From: Cellulomonas sp. URHE0023
Lineage (GTDB): Bacteria; Actinomycetota; Actinomycetes; Actinomycetales; Cellulomonadaceae
Length of the DNA stretch: 64,000 nt
Assembly: GCF_000688475.1 (NCBI RefSeq)
Contig: NZ_JIAN01000005.1
Location: 1,178,001-1,242,000, forward strand
Direction of reading: 5' to 3'
Below, piece after piece: positions 34,749-43,235 of the stretch; position 1 is the stretch's first letter; each line of letters opens with the position of its first letter. The translations under genes were made by a program, and so were the position numbers. The notes below the pieces were generated by a model. It made no database searches and had not been told where the DNA came from. It saw only the letters and a program-made list of their open reading frames with translations.

Positions 34749-36085
34749 GCCGGGTGCGCGCGTTCCTGCGGATCGTCCTGCTCGTGCTCGCCGCCGTGGC
34801 GCTGCCGGTTGCTCTGGGCGCCCCGACCGCCGTCGACACCGTCCTCGGTCTCAATGACCCGCGCACCGACGGCGCGTCCCCGCCGCCGACCCCCGCCGTG
34901 TACGACCCGGCCCTGCGGACGGTCGCCGTCGTGGTCGGAGACGAGGGCGCCGTCGCGTCCGACACGCTGGCCCCCTTCGAGATCCTCGCGACCACCGGAG
35001 CGTTCAACGTCTACACCGTGGCGTCCGGGAGCGGGCCCGTGCCACTCACCGGCGGTCTCGACCTCGTACCGGACCTCACGTTCGACGGCCTCGAGGACCT
35101 GGTGGGAGGACCTGCTGACCTCGTCGTCGTGCCCGCGATGCCGGACGTCGGCCGGCCCAGCACGAAGCCCGTCACCACGTGGCTCACCGACCAGACCGAC
35201 CGCGGCGCCGTGCTCCTCAGCGTCTGCAACGGCGCGGCCGTGGTCGCCTCGGCGGGGCTCCTCGACGGGCACGTGGCCACCGCTCACTGGCTGCGCCTCG
35301 GCGAGTGGGCACGCACCTACCCGGCCGTCGACTGGGTCGCCGGGACGCGCTACGTCGACGACGGCTCCGTCATCAGCACCGCCGGCGTCCTGTCGGGCAT
35401 CGACGGCACCCTGCACGCCGTCCAACGGCTGGTCAGTGCGGACGCCGCCGTGCGGGCCGCGGAGGCGATCGGCTGGCCGTACGACGCGTCGGGCGGTGCG
35501 CCGCGGATGGAGAAGGCGCGGCTCGCGCCGTCGGACGCCGTCGCGGGCGTCAACGCCGCCTTCGGCTGGGACCGACCGCGGATCGGTGTCCCGCTCACCG
35601 ACGGGGTCGGTGAGATCGAGCTCGCCTCGGTGTTCGACACGTACGCGCAGTCGCTGGCCGCGGACACGGTCGCCGTGGGCGACGGGCCGGTGACGTCCCG
35701 CCACGGACTGACGTTCGTGCCGCGCACCGCCTCCATCGCGGGGCTCGACCGGTTGGTCGAACCCGGCACGGCAGAGCACCACGCGATCCCGGGGCCGGCC
35801 ACGGTGCACCCTCACCGGCGACCCGGCTTCGCGTACGACGCCGTGCTGCAGGACCTGGCGCGGACGACCGATGTGGCCACCGCTCGGTGGACGGCGAAGG
35901 TCCTCGAGTACCCCGTCGACGACCTCACGCTCGACGGCCCATCGTGGCCGTGGGCGCTGACACTGCGACCCCTCGCCCTCGCCGTCCTCGGCACGCTCGT
36001 CGCACTCGTGGTGCTGAGGCGGGTGCTCCCCAGGACACACGCTCGCGCCGCGCACGGTGACGTCGATGGGAGTGGGCGACGATGA
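34745..36085 (+). CDS. Membrane-anchored DJ-1/PfpI-like protein
   Basis: 446 residues. An N-terminal membrane helix (FLRIVLLVLAAVALPVALG) precedes a DJ-1/GATase-1-like domain (TVAVVVGDEGAVASDTLAPFEIL ... nucleophile-elbow Cys in VLLSVCNGAAVVASAGLL, then ATAHW). A second stretch (RIGVPLTDGVGEIELASVFDTYAQSLAADTVAVGDG) looks like the start of another DJ-1 fold lacking the Cys. A C-terminal helix (LRPLALAVLGTLVALVVL) follows. The GTG start overlaps the preceding stop (GTGA). There is no AraC-type DNA-binding domain. Unusual double-anchored form. Confidence 0.75.
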   Translation: MSRVRAFLRIVLLVLAAVALPVALGAPTAVDTVLGLNDPRTDGASPPPTPAVYDPALRTVAVVVGDEGAVASDTLAPFEILATTGAFNVYTVASGSGPVPLTGGLDLVPDLTFDGLEDLVGGPADLVVVPAMPDVGRPSTKPVTTWLTDQTDRGAVLLSVCNGAAVVASAGLLDGHVATAHWLRLGEWARTYPAVDWVAGTRYVDDGSVISTAGVLSGIDGTLHAVQRLVSADAAVRAAEAIGWPYDASGGAPRMEKARLAPSDAVAGVNAAFGWDRPRIGVPLTDGVGEIELASVFDTYAQSLAADTVAVGDGPVTSRHGLTFVPRTASIAGLDRLVEPGTAEHHAIPGPATVHPHRRPGFAYDAVLQDLARTTDVATARWTAKVLEYPVDDLTLDGPSWPWALTLRPLALAVLGTLVALVVLRRVLPRTHARAAHGDVDGSGRR

Positions 36086-36108
36086 GGGCACCGACCCGAG
36101 GAGCTGCC

Positions 36109-37011
36109 ATGCCCGCCGTCATCGTCAGCGCGCCCGGGCCCACCGCGGTGGTGGAGGTCGTCGACGTCCCCGTCGTCGAACCCGGCCCCGGGCAGGTGCG
36201 CGTCCGGGTCGAGGCCGCCCCCGTGACCGCCACGGACGTGTCCGCCCTGCGTGGGCACCTTCCCCTACGGCCCGCGAAGCGGTACGTGCTGGGCTGGAGC
36301 CTTGCGGGTGTGGTCGACAAAGTCGGCGCGGACATCGAGGACCTTGCGATCGGCGACCCGGTGCTGGCGATGTCGGACTGGTTCGAGACGCTCACGGGCA
36401 CTCAGGCCTCTTCGGTGGTCCTTCCCCGGGCGTCCGTCGGCCGGCGTCCGGCGTCCCTCGGGTCGGTCGAGGCCTCCGTGGTGGCCCTCAACGCGCTGAG
36501 CGCGGCGCGGGCGCTCGACCTCCTCGACCTGCCCGCAGGCTCGACGCTCGCCATCACCGGCGCCGCGGGGAGCGTCGGCGGGTTCGCGACGGAGCTGGCC
36601 CGGCACCGCGGTCTGAACGTCCTGGCCGTCGCGCGGGAGGCCGACCGCGCCTTCGTCGAACGGACGGGTGCCCAGCTCGTGGTCCGCGGAACCGACCTCG
36701 GGACCCTGCGGGCCGACGGCCTTCTCGACTCGGCGGTCCTCGGCGCGTCGTCCCTCGCCGCGGTGCGCGACGGGGGGACGTTCGTCGCGTTCACGCGCCC
36801 GTCGACCCCGGCACCCGAGCGTGGCATCCGCGTCGCCACCTTGGCCGTGGTCAGCGATGGCAGCGCCCTCGAGGCCCTCGCCCTGCTCGCAGCCGACGGC
36901 ACCATCACCCCGCGCGTGGCCGCCACCTGTCCGCTCCGCCAGGCCTCCGCCGCGTACGCCGCGCTCGAGGCCGGCTCCGGCCGCCGCGGCGGCGTCGTGC
37001 TCGTGCCGTAA
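36109..37011 (+). CDS. Zinc-independent MDR oxidoreductase (quinone reductase-like)
   Basis: 300 residues. GroES-like N-terminus (GQVRVRVEAAPVTATDVSALRG, LGWSLAGVVDKVG) and Rossmann domain with LAITGAAGSVGGFATELAR. Catalytic zinc ligands are absent, as in quinone oxidoreductases. ATG at 36109 has GAGGAG at ideal spacing; ATG at 36082 overlaps the DJ-1 stop (ATGA) and is the alternative. Last gene of the operon. Confidence 0.87.
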   Translation: MPAVIVSAPGPTAVVEVVDVPVVEPGPGQVRVRVEAAPVTATDVSALRGHLPLRPAKRYVLGWSLAGVVDKVGADIEDLAIGDPVLAMSDWFETLTGTQASSVVLPRASVGRRPASLGSVEASVVALNALSAARALDLLDLPAGSTLAITGAAGSVGGFATELARHRGLNVLAVAREADRAFVERTGAQLVVRGTDLGTLRADGLLDSAVLGASSLAAVRDGGTFVAFTRPSTPAPERGIRVATLAVVSDGSALEALALLAADGTITPRVAATCPLRQASAAYAALEAGSGRRGGVVLVP

Positions 37012-37329
37012 GACCCATGACTCGGGCGACGCATGAGGTGTGTTGTCGAGATGCAGGGACAGATCCACCACGCTGGAGCGTCTACCTTGGCCGCGGCCGG
37101 ACCTGGCCCGTCGCCGGTCAAGATGTTCAGCGGGCTCAGCGATGGTCGCGCTTGGCTCCACCCGGCGCGAAACATGGGTCGGGCCACCTGAGAAGACTGC
37201 TCGAAGACCCACTCGGCAAGGTTCGGCTCGAAGCGGTCTACGCCTCGGCGGCAGCAGGCTCTACCGACTCAGGTGCCAGCCGAGAGCGTCAGCAACCGTG
37301 GTGGCCCGGTGTCTCGGCTCGCCGGCTCC
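37012..37329. other. Intergenic region without a recognisable gene
   Basis: No convincing coding sequence on either strand. It contains a 16-bp sequence (37042-37057) that recurs exactly at 56102-56117. Nothing else is apparent. Confidence 0.6.
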
Positions 37330-37956
37330 TCAGCGCCGGATGACGATCGCCCAGTCGGCGGGGTCCTTCTGAGCTGAGATGAACTCCTGGACCACCACGA
37401 GCGTGCTGTCGAGGTCCGCCTTGAACGACTTCGGCACATCCTGGGTTGAGATCGCGCCCTGCCAGCCGACGGTGATCGGAGTGTCAATGCCCCAGGACAT
37501 GCGAGCCCCGAACTGGTAGACGACCGCGATCTTCTTGCCCGTGTCGTGCGAGGCGGAGCCTGCGAAGGCGTACGCAGCGTGCAAAGTCGTCTCCGCGGTG
37601 TCGAAGCCACCGTCGGCGGTCAGAGGGATGGCCGCCAGGGCGCCCGCCTCGATGGCCGCCTGCACCGGAGCGGGAAGTGGCTGGTCCCTGACGACTGCGA
37701 CGAACGTGCCGTCGGGCAGGGCGTACGCCGTCGTCCGCTCCGGCAGGACCTGGTCGGCCGTCACGGGCGCGCCAGCCTCGACCGCCATCGGTGGGACCGA
37801 GGTAGCGGGCGCGGACGCTGCGGGCTGTGCACCAGAGGCGTTGCCGTCGTGGGCCGAGGCGGTGCAACCGCTGAGGATGCCGATCGTCAGGCCGGCCATC
37901 GTCGCTGCGGTTGCGGTGGTCAGCACTGACCGCTTCGCGTCTGTGATCTTGAGCAT
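37330..37956 (-). CDS. Putative lipoprotein
   Basis: 208 residues. A signal segment (TTATAATMAGLTIGILSGC) with lipobox ILSG-Cys, an Ala/Ser/Pro linker, then a soluble domain with two internally similar parts (VAVVRDQPLPAPVQAAIEAG..., VVVQEFISAQKDPADWAIVI). AAGGAAA precedes the start. It is lipid-anchored outside the membrane. No functional family recognised. Confidence 0.72.
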   Translation of the reverse strand: MLKITDAKRSVLTTATAATMAGLTIGILSGCTASAHDGNASGAQPAASAPATSVPPMAVEAGAPVTADQVLPERTTAYALPDGTFVAVVRDQPLPAPVQAAIEAGALAAIPLTADGGFDTAETTLHAAYAFAGSASHDTGKKIAVVYQFGARMSWGIDTPITVGWQGAISTQDVPKSFKADLDSTLVVVQEFISAQKDPADWAIVIRR

Positions 37957-38316
37957 GAGGTGTTTCCTTATCCGCGACGCCACCCGGTACGGGTGTGTGA
38001 ACGCTGCGTCCGCTTGGGCCACAGGGGGTGCACACACCGCGAGGTCGACGACGCGCACGCACCACCGACGTGATCGGCATCTGCGGCATCGCTCGGGAGG
38101 TCACGTTCGTCACACGACGGAAGCGATGCACCTCGCGGCGTGGGGCGCCGGGCTCGGATATGTCGGGTAGTCAAGCTCGGTGGCTGTCGACATGCGCACC
38201 AGATCGACGGACGCTGAGCGTCGTACCTTGACCGCCGCGGCGCGGCCGGCGCCGACGGTCGCAGCACGTGGCCGACGGCTCGCGAGCCGCCCGCTCACCT
38301 TCCCTACACTCACCGC

Positions 38317-39210
38317 ATGGGTCTCTTCTCGCGTCCGGCCCCTGTGCCGGACCCTTCGCTGCCAATGCTCTCGATCGACGATGCCGAGTGGCTCCGGGGC
38401 GCGGCTGTCGAGGCGTTCGCGCGTGCAGGTGCGCCCGAGCCGCGAGCGATGGCCGACCACCTCGTCGACACGGCCGGCGCCGTTTACGGCCTGGGGAATC
38501 TTGCGGCACTGGTCGCGGCGACCCCGAAGCGGCAGCGCGCCGCCCTGGTGCGGGAGCACGCGACGGTCATCGTCACGGCCCAGCACCGCGCCACACCGAC
38601 GACGATCGAGGAGATCTCCGACATCGTGTACGCCCGCGTCATGAGCGACGAGGTGGTGGGCGATGGCCTCGACCTCGCTCCTGGACTCGTCGTACGGGCC
38701 TGTGTCGACTACCCCGACAGTGTCGCGACGCTGTCCAACCTCGAGTCGTTCGGCGGCTGGGCTGCGGTCGGCCCGACCGCTCTCGCGAACCTGCGCCGCC
38801 TGCCCCCGCCGGAGCATCGCACCATCACTGCGCGCGGTGGCGGCGTGATCCACCTGCTCACCTGCGAGGACCTGTTCGGCGCCAGCCGGCTGCTGCTGCT
38901 CGATGAGCTGTTCGGATCGCTCCTGGGCATCGAGCGCCCCGACTACGGCGTGCTGGTCGCCGTCCCGCACCGGCACACGGTCGCGGTGCACATCATCGAG
39001 GACGCGACCGTGGTGACCGCGCTGGACGCCATGGTCGGGCTGGCCCGCTCGGGCGAGGACGCAGCTGGCCCGGTCAGCCCTGACGTCTACTACCGGGACC
39101 CGTCGGGCGTGCTGCAGCGGGTGTCGCGGAACGAGCCGGACGGCTCCGTCCAGGTCGAGGTCAGCGGCCTGTTCGAGGTCGCGATGTCGAGGATCGCTCT
39201 CCCGGGGTAG
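38317..39210 (+). CDS. Conserved hypothetical protein
   Basis: 297 residues, soluble, no signal peptide. YGVLVAVPHRHTVAVHII near residue 210 loosely resembles DUF1444-type proteins, but I cannot assign it. High third-position GC and a full-length frame support a real gene. A strong hairpin follows at 39336. No ribosome site is obvious at the ATG. Confidence 0.65.
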   Translation: MGLFSRPAPVPDPSLPMLSIDDAEWLRGAAVEAFARAGAPEPRAMADHLVDTAGAVYGLGNLAALVAATPKRQRAALVREHATVIVTAQHRATPTTIEEISDIVYARVMSDEVVGDGLDLAPGLVVRACVDYPDSVATLSNLESFGGWAAVGPTALANLRRLPPPEHRTITARGGGVIHLLTCEDLFGASRLLLLDELFGSLLGIERPDYGVLVAVPHRHTVAVHIIEDATVVTALDAMVGLARSGEDAAGPVSPDVYYRDPSGVLQRVSRNEPDGSVQVEVSGLFEVAMSRIALPG

Positions 39211-39335
39211 CAGCAGCTCCCACGTCCCGATGGTCAGCCACCCGGGACGCCCCCGAGTACGAGGGCCATTCGACGGGGATGACGACGACGGTCGGCGGGG
39301 CTCAGATGCGGCACCGGCTCTGCCTGCGCCGATGA

Positions 39336-39362
39336 GCGCCGGGGGCCGCGGACCCCCGGCGC
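39336..39362. terminator. Bidirectional terminator hairpin
   Basis: Perfect 10-bp stem GCGCCGGGGG / CCCCCGGCGC with a 7-nt loop, between the convergent hypothetical gene and the FMN reductase gene. Confidence 0.8.
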
Positions 39363-39422
39363 TGTGCAACCGTGAAGATCGACGACGGCTGGACCGCGCC
39401 GAAGGGGCGTCGCCGACCTTCG

Positions 39423-39989
39423 CTACCTGAGGGTCCGCAGCGCTCGCGCCCAGCCGATGACGTCGTCAAGGACGGTCGTCATGACCGCGCTGTGGTGCTC
39501 CCGCGGAGCGAACTCAGCGAAACCGACGAAGTCATCTCGCATGCTGAGGGCCACCTGCGGTCCGACGTCGGCGATCTTCAGGGTTGCCATCACCTGTCGC
39601 AGCTGTTCGACGGCGCGTGTGCCGCCGTCGACGCCGTACGAGACGAATCCGGCGGCCTTGGTGTTCCACTCGGCATAGACGCGGTCGAGTGCGTTCTTGA
39701 GGCTTCCGGGATAGCCGTGGTTGTACTCCGGGGTCACGAACACGTATCCGTCGAATCGGTCGACGGTGTCCGCCCACGCGCGGGTGTGCGCCTGGCTGTA
39801 GCGGCCCGTCGCGGGCGGGACGGGTTCATCCAGCGCAGGCAGGGCCACGTCGGCCAGGTCGACCAGCTCGAAGGTGGCGTCGGTCCGGGTCGATGCCTGG
39901 TCGAGGACCCATCGGGCGACACCTTCTCCCTTGCGCCCCGGTCGGGTGCTCGCCAGGACCACCGCGATCACGGGCACGCCCGCCGTCAC
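39423..39989 (-). CDS. NADPH-dependent FMN reductase
   Basis: 188 residues. Flavodoxin-like fold with the FMN phosphate loop LASTRPGRKGEGVA near the N-terminus and the family motif VFVTPEYNHGYPGSLKNALD. It supplies reduced flavin or acts as a quinone/azo reductase. The start overlaps the stop of the FAD monooxygenase gene by 4 bp (ATGA), so it may be its reductase partner. Last gene of the TetR-controlled operon. Confidence 0.93.
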   Translation of the reverse strand: MTAGVPVIAVVLASTRPGRKGEGVARWVLDQASTRTDATFELVDLADVALPALDEPVPPATGRYSQAHTRAWADTVDRFDGYVFVTPEYNHGYPGSLKNALDRVYAEWNTKAAGFVSYGVDGGTRAVEQLRQVMATLKIADVGPQVALSMRDDFVGFAEFAPREHHSAVMTTVLDDVIGWARALRTLR

Positions 39990-41158
39990 GGCGCCACCAC
40001 CTCGGCACCCTCCGCCTGAGCGTCGAAGGCCGCGAACATCTCCACCAGTGCGCGCGGCGAGCCCTCGCTGAACATCAGGTCCAGGCTGCTCGCCGACTCG
40101 CCCGCGGCCTCTGCCGAGCGCGGGAACAGCGCGGACTCGTAGGCCGCCACCGCCGCCTCGACGTCGCCGGGGTGCTCGACGAGGGCCAGGGCGAGAAGAG
40201 CACCGTCGTACATGGCGAGGTTCGCGCCCTCACCGGCGAACGGCGACATGACGTGCGCGGCGTCACCCAGCAGCGTCACGCCAGGCACCGGCTGCCACGA
40301 GTGGTCAGCGGGCAGGGCGTGGATGCGCCGAGGCTGCAGCGGACCGTCGGCGTGGGCGACCAGTCCACGCAGCTCGTCGGACCAACCGTCGAGCATCGCG
40401 AGGACGCTCGACCGGGACGCGGACGCATCCGTGAAATCGATCGTGTCGACCCAGTCTTCAGGGGCCCGCACGCCGAGGTAGAAGTGCAGGCTTCCGTCGC
40501 TCTCCTTGTGCCCCAGGATTCCAGTGTTGTCCCGGAACGCGAAGAGCATGCCGGCACCCATCACCTCGGCCTGGACGGAGTGCTGGCTGTCGGCGTCGTG
40601 CAGGTCACCCTCGATGAAGGAGATGCCCGTGTAGGCCGGCACCGCGTCCGACACCAGGCGACGCACCTTCGACCAGGCGCCGTCTGCGCCGATCAGCAGA
40701 TCGGTCGTGATCGTCTCGCCGTCCGCGAACTGCACCTCGTGCCGCCCGGGCACGCCCTCGACCGGACGCACGGCCGTGACCTTGCAGCCCCAGCGGATCG
40801 CGTCGGCAGGAAGGGAGTCGATCAGCAGGTCGCGCAGCTGGCCGCGGTCGACCTCCGGGCGGCTGAGCTGCCCCTGGTCCTCTTCCTCGCGCAGGACGGC
40901 GCCGGTGTGGTCGAGGATGCGCATCGCCTCACCACCAGGGTGCACGATCGCGGTGAAGGGCTCCCACAGGCCGGCGGCACGGATGGCCTCCTGGCCGTTG
41001 TACTCGTGGATGTCGAGCATCCCGCCCTGGACGCGCGCCTGACGGCTCGGCTCCAGCTCGAAGATGGTGGCGGCGACGCCGTTGGCGTGCAGGACGCGCG
41101 CCGCGGTCAGGCCGCCCAGGCCACCGCCGATGATCGCGATCGGGTAGTGCGTGCTCAT
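39986..41158 (-). CDS. FAD-dependent monooxygenase (TetX-like group)
   Basis: 390 residues. ADP-binding motif IAIIGGGLGGLTAARVL at the N-terminus, DG motif LLIGADGAWSKVR, and GD motif VTLLGDAAHVMSPFAGEGANLAMYDGALL, all as in class A flavoprotein hydroxylases such as TetX. Start preceded by GAGGAGC. It sits between a TetR regulator and an FMN reductase, an arrangement typical of xenobiotic or antibiotic modification. Actual substrate unknown; tetracycline is only one possibility. Confidence 0.9.
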   Translation of the reverse strand: MSTHYPIAIIGGGLGGLTAARVLHANGVAATIFELEPSRQARVQGGMLDIHEYNGQEAIRAAGLWEPFTAIVHPGGEAMRILDHTGAVLREEEDQGQLSRPEVDRGQLRDLLIDSLPADAIRWGCKVTAVRPVEGVPGRHEVQFADGETITTDLLIGADGAWSKVRRLVSDAVPAYTGISFIEGDLHDADSQHSVQAEVMGAGMLFAFRDNTGILGHKESDGSLHFYLGVRAPEDWVDTIDFTDASASRSSVLAMLDGWSDELRGLVAHADGPLQPRRIHALPADHSWQPVPGVTLLGDAAHVMSPFAGEGANLAMYDGALLALALVEHPGDVEAAVAAYESALFPRSAEAAGESASSLDLMFSEGSPRALVEMFAAFDAQAEGAEVVAP

Positions 41159-41192
41159 GGTGTGCTCCTCGTTCGTGATGTGGACGGTCGGT

Positions 41193-41876
41193 TCAGGACT
41201 GGGTAGGCGTAGTGGCGATGCCCTGGACCAGGGCGCGGATCGCCCAGGCCTGGCGTTGCGCCGGCGTGCCGGCCAGCAGGGCTTCGGCATGTGCGGCGAC
41301 GTGCGGGTTCTCCACCGGGTCCGCGCCACGAAGCGCACCGCGGAGCACGTCCATCTGGGCCGCGCCGTCGGGTGGCGCGTCGACGTCGGCGCGCGCCGGA
41401 GCGCTGTGCTCAGCCGCGGTCGCGGTCACGTGCTGCAGCAGCAGGTCCACGCCCCACGCTGCTCGCTCGACGGCGATGCCCCCCTCCAGCAGCAGTCCAA
41501 GGACCTGGTCGTAGAGACGGAGAGCGTGGGGGCCTGTCGGGCGCAGCACGAGGGCGGAGCGCGCCAGTCCTGGGTAGGTGAAGAGCACGTCGGCATAGGA
41601 GCCCAGCACCGACTGCAGGCGTGCCATCCAGTCGCCCGGTTCCGGCTCGGTCGCCCCGATCAGCTCGTCGAGGACCGCCGCGTGCAGCTCGGCGGTGTTG
41701 GCGACGTAGACGTAGAGCGACGCAGGTCCCGTGTCGAGCGCCTGCGCGACGCGGCGCATCGTCGCTCTCTCCAGTCCTTCGGTACGGATGATCTTGATCG
41801 TCTCGGCGACGATCCACTGCAGCGAGAGCGCGGGCTTGGCGGGGCGGTCGCGGCGACTTCCTCCGGGGTTCGGCAT
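41193..41876 (-). CDS. TetR-family regulator (TetR_C type)
   Basis: 227 residues. HTH at about 28-60 (TIKIIRTEGLERATMRRVAQALDTGPASLYVYVANTAEL), then a TetR_C-like ligand-binding domain. First gene of the operon with the FAD monooxygenase and FMN reductase (34 bp downstream). The twin CGAACATGTTCG palindromes just upstream are the likely operators, giving autoregulation and control of the whole operon. Confidence 0.92.
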   Translation of the reverse strand: MPNPGGSRRDRPAKPALSLQWIVAETIKIIRTEGLERATMRRVAQALDTGPASLYVYVANTAELHAAVLDELIGATEPEPGDWMARLQSVLGSYADVLFTYPGLARSALVLRPTGPHALRLYDQVLGLLLEGGIAVERAAWGVDLLLQHVTATAAEHSAPARADVDAPPDGAAQMDVLRGALRGADPVENPHVAAHAEALLAGTPAQRQAWAIRALVQGIATTPTQS

Positions 41877-41892
41877 ACGTGGAACAGTACAC

Positions 41893-41920
41893 CGAACATG
41901 TTCGTCACGAACATGTTCGT
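41893..41920. promoter_or_regulatory. Twin palindromic TetR operator
   Basis: CGAACATGTTCG occurs at 41893-41904 and 41908-41919, each a perfect 12-bp palindrome. Their centres are 15 bp apart, so two dimers could bind nearly the same face. Immediately upstream of the TetR start. Confidence 0.8.
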
Positions 41921-41970
41921 CACGTGATCTGGGTCACTAAACACGTGCAGACAGAGGGGATCGGGCCGCT

Positions 41971-41992
41971 CGTTGCCCGAGCGGTCTGAGCG
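41971..41992. repeat. Dispersed repeat copy (22 bp exact with 61834-61855)
   Basis: A 22-bp sequence beginning CGTTGCCCGAG is identical to one at 61834-61855, and similarity extends some bases on both sides. Both copies are intergenic. Origin unknown, possibly an element relic. Confidence 0.6.
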
Positions 41993-42086
41993 CGCACCAG
42001 TCCTGCGCAGCCGCAACCCGCGGTCGGGTCACCTCACGAGGTGAGCCCTCCCCGGGGTGGCCGACGAGGGCCAAGGGTGGCGTCGG

Positions 42087-43235
42087 TCAGACCAGCCGCA
42101 CCGGCCGGGCGTCGATGGGCGTACGAAAGAGCGCATAGGGCTTCTGACGCAGGTCCTTGCCGCGCTGGTACGTGGCCTGGCGGTGCAGCTGGTTCGCCGT
42201 CACGTACAGGTACCCGTCCGCGGCGACCGACATGGTGTCCGGCCACAGCAGCCGGGGGTCGTGCACGAGCGTCTCGTAGGACCCGTCGGGCAGGCGGCGC
42301 AGGACCGCGTCGTGCTCGTACGCGGTGACATAGACCCGGCCGGCGTCGTCCGTCTCGAGCCCGTCGGAGCCGGTCCCCTTGTCCCCCTCGTCGACGACCG
42401 TCGCCGCGACCGCGCCGTCGTCGAGCGTGCGGTCGGCGAGCGCGTCGACCGAGACGCTCCACAGGCGGCGCGAGGCGAGCGGGCAGTACAGCAGGCGCTC
42501 GCCGTCCGCGGAGATCGCGATGCCGTCGGCGCCCATCGCGACCGGCTGCGGCTCCTCGTCGGGCGACGGCTGCTGGACCATCGGGCGGCCCTCGACGACC
42601 GGCCGGAACTCGCTCCACGGCAGCGCCTTGGTGGACGGGTGCTCGTGCAGGCGGCGCCACGACTCCCCGGTCGCGAGGTCGACGACGATGATCCCGTTCG
42701 GCCCGGAGTCCGAGGAGTCCGTGATGAACGCCGTGCCGGCCTCGCCGCGGCGCAGGTCGAAGCGCACGTCGTTGAGGTAGGTGCTCGGCAGCGCGACGGC
42801 CGGGTCGAACGTGATGACCTGCACGACCTGGTCGGTCGTGAGGTCGACGCACACGAGCTTGGGGCCGCCGGGCTTCGTCGGCTGGAACAGCGGGCTGCCC
42901 GTGTCGAGGACCCAGAGCCGGTCCGCCGGGTCCACGACCACGCTCTGCACCGACACGAAGGCACCGGCGTCGTCGTCACCCGACGGGGAGTTCCACGCCT
43001 CGCCGGGGTACGGGACCGCCTCGCCGTCGCGGAGCTCGGTGACCGTCGCCGGGACGTCGTCGCCCCACAAGGGGTAGTTGACGAACACGCGTCCGGCCGC
43101 CGAGACGGTCACGCCCGTCGGCATCGGACCCTCGAAGGAGTGCACGAGCTCCAGCGTCGCCACCGGCTCGTCCGTCATCTGCTCGCGCGCGCCCGAGCCG
43201 TCGTCTCCCCGCCCGCTCACGGCGGCCGCACTCAT
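42087..43235 (-). CDS. SMP-30/royal-jelly-protein-like beta-propeller protein
   Basis: 382 residues. Propeller repeats with DRLWVLDTGSP, TYLNDVRFDLRRGEAGTAFITDSS and ADGIAISADGERLLYCPLASRRLWSV, as in the major royal jelly/yellow family related to SMP-30 lactonases. No signal peptide from ATG 43235, which overlaps the ADH stop (ATGA). The coupling suggests the two act on one pathway, for example alcohol or aldose oxidation followed by lactone opening; inference. Confidence 0.8.
   Translation of the reverse strand: MSAAAVSGRGDDGSGAREQMTDEPVATLELVHSFEGPMPTGVTVSAAGRVFVNYPLWGDDVPATVTELRDGEAVPYPGEAWNSPSGDDDAGAFVSVQSVVVDPADRLWVLDTGSPLFQPTKPGGPKLVCVDLTTDQVVQVITFDPAVALPSTYLNDVRFDLRRGEAGTAFITDSSDSGPNGIIVVDLATGESWRRLHEHPSTKALPWSEFRPVVEGRPMVQQPSPDEEPQPVAMGADGIAISADGERLLYCPLASRRLWSVSVDALADRTLDDGAVAATVVDEGDKGTGSDGLETDDAGRVYVTAYEHDAVLRRLPDGSYETLVHDPRLLWPDTMSVAADGYLYVTANQLHRQATYQRGKDLRQKPYALFRTPIDARPVRLV

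Noticed and set aside
41971..42045. Possible tRNA (GCCCGAGCGGTCTGAG looks like a Ser/Leu D-arm)
   Set aside because: No acceptor stem, anticodon arm or TPsiC arm could be folded around it; the same holds for the copy at 61834.
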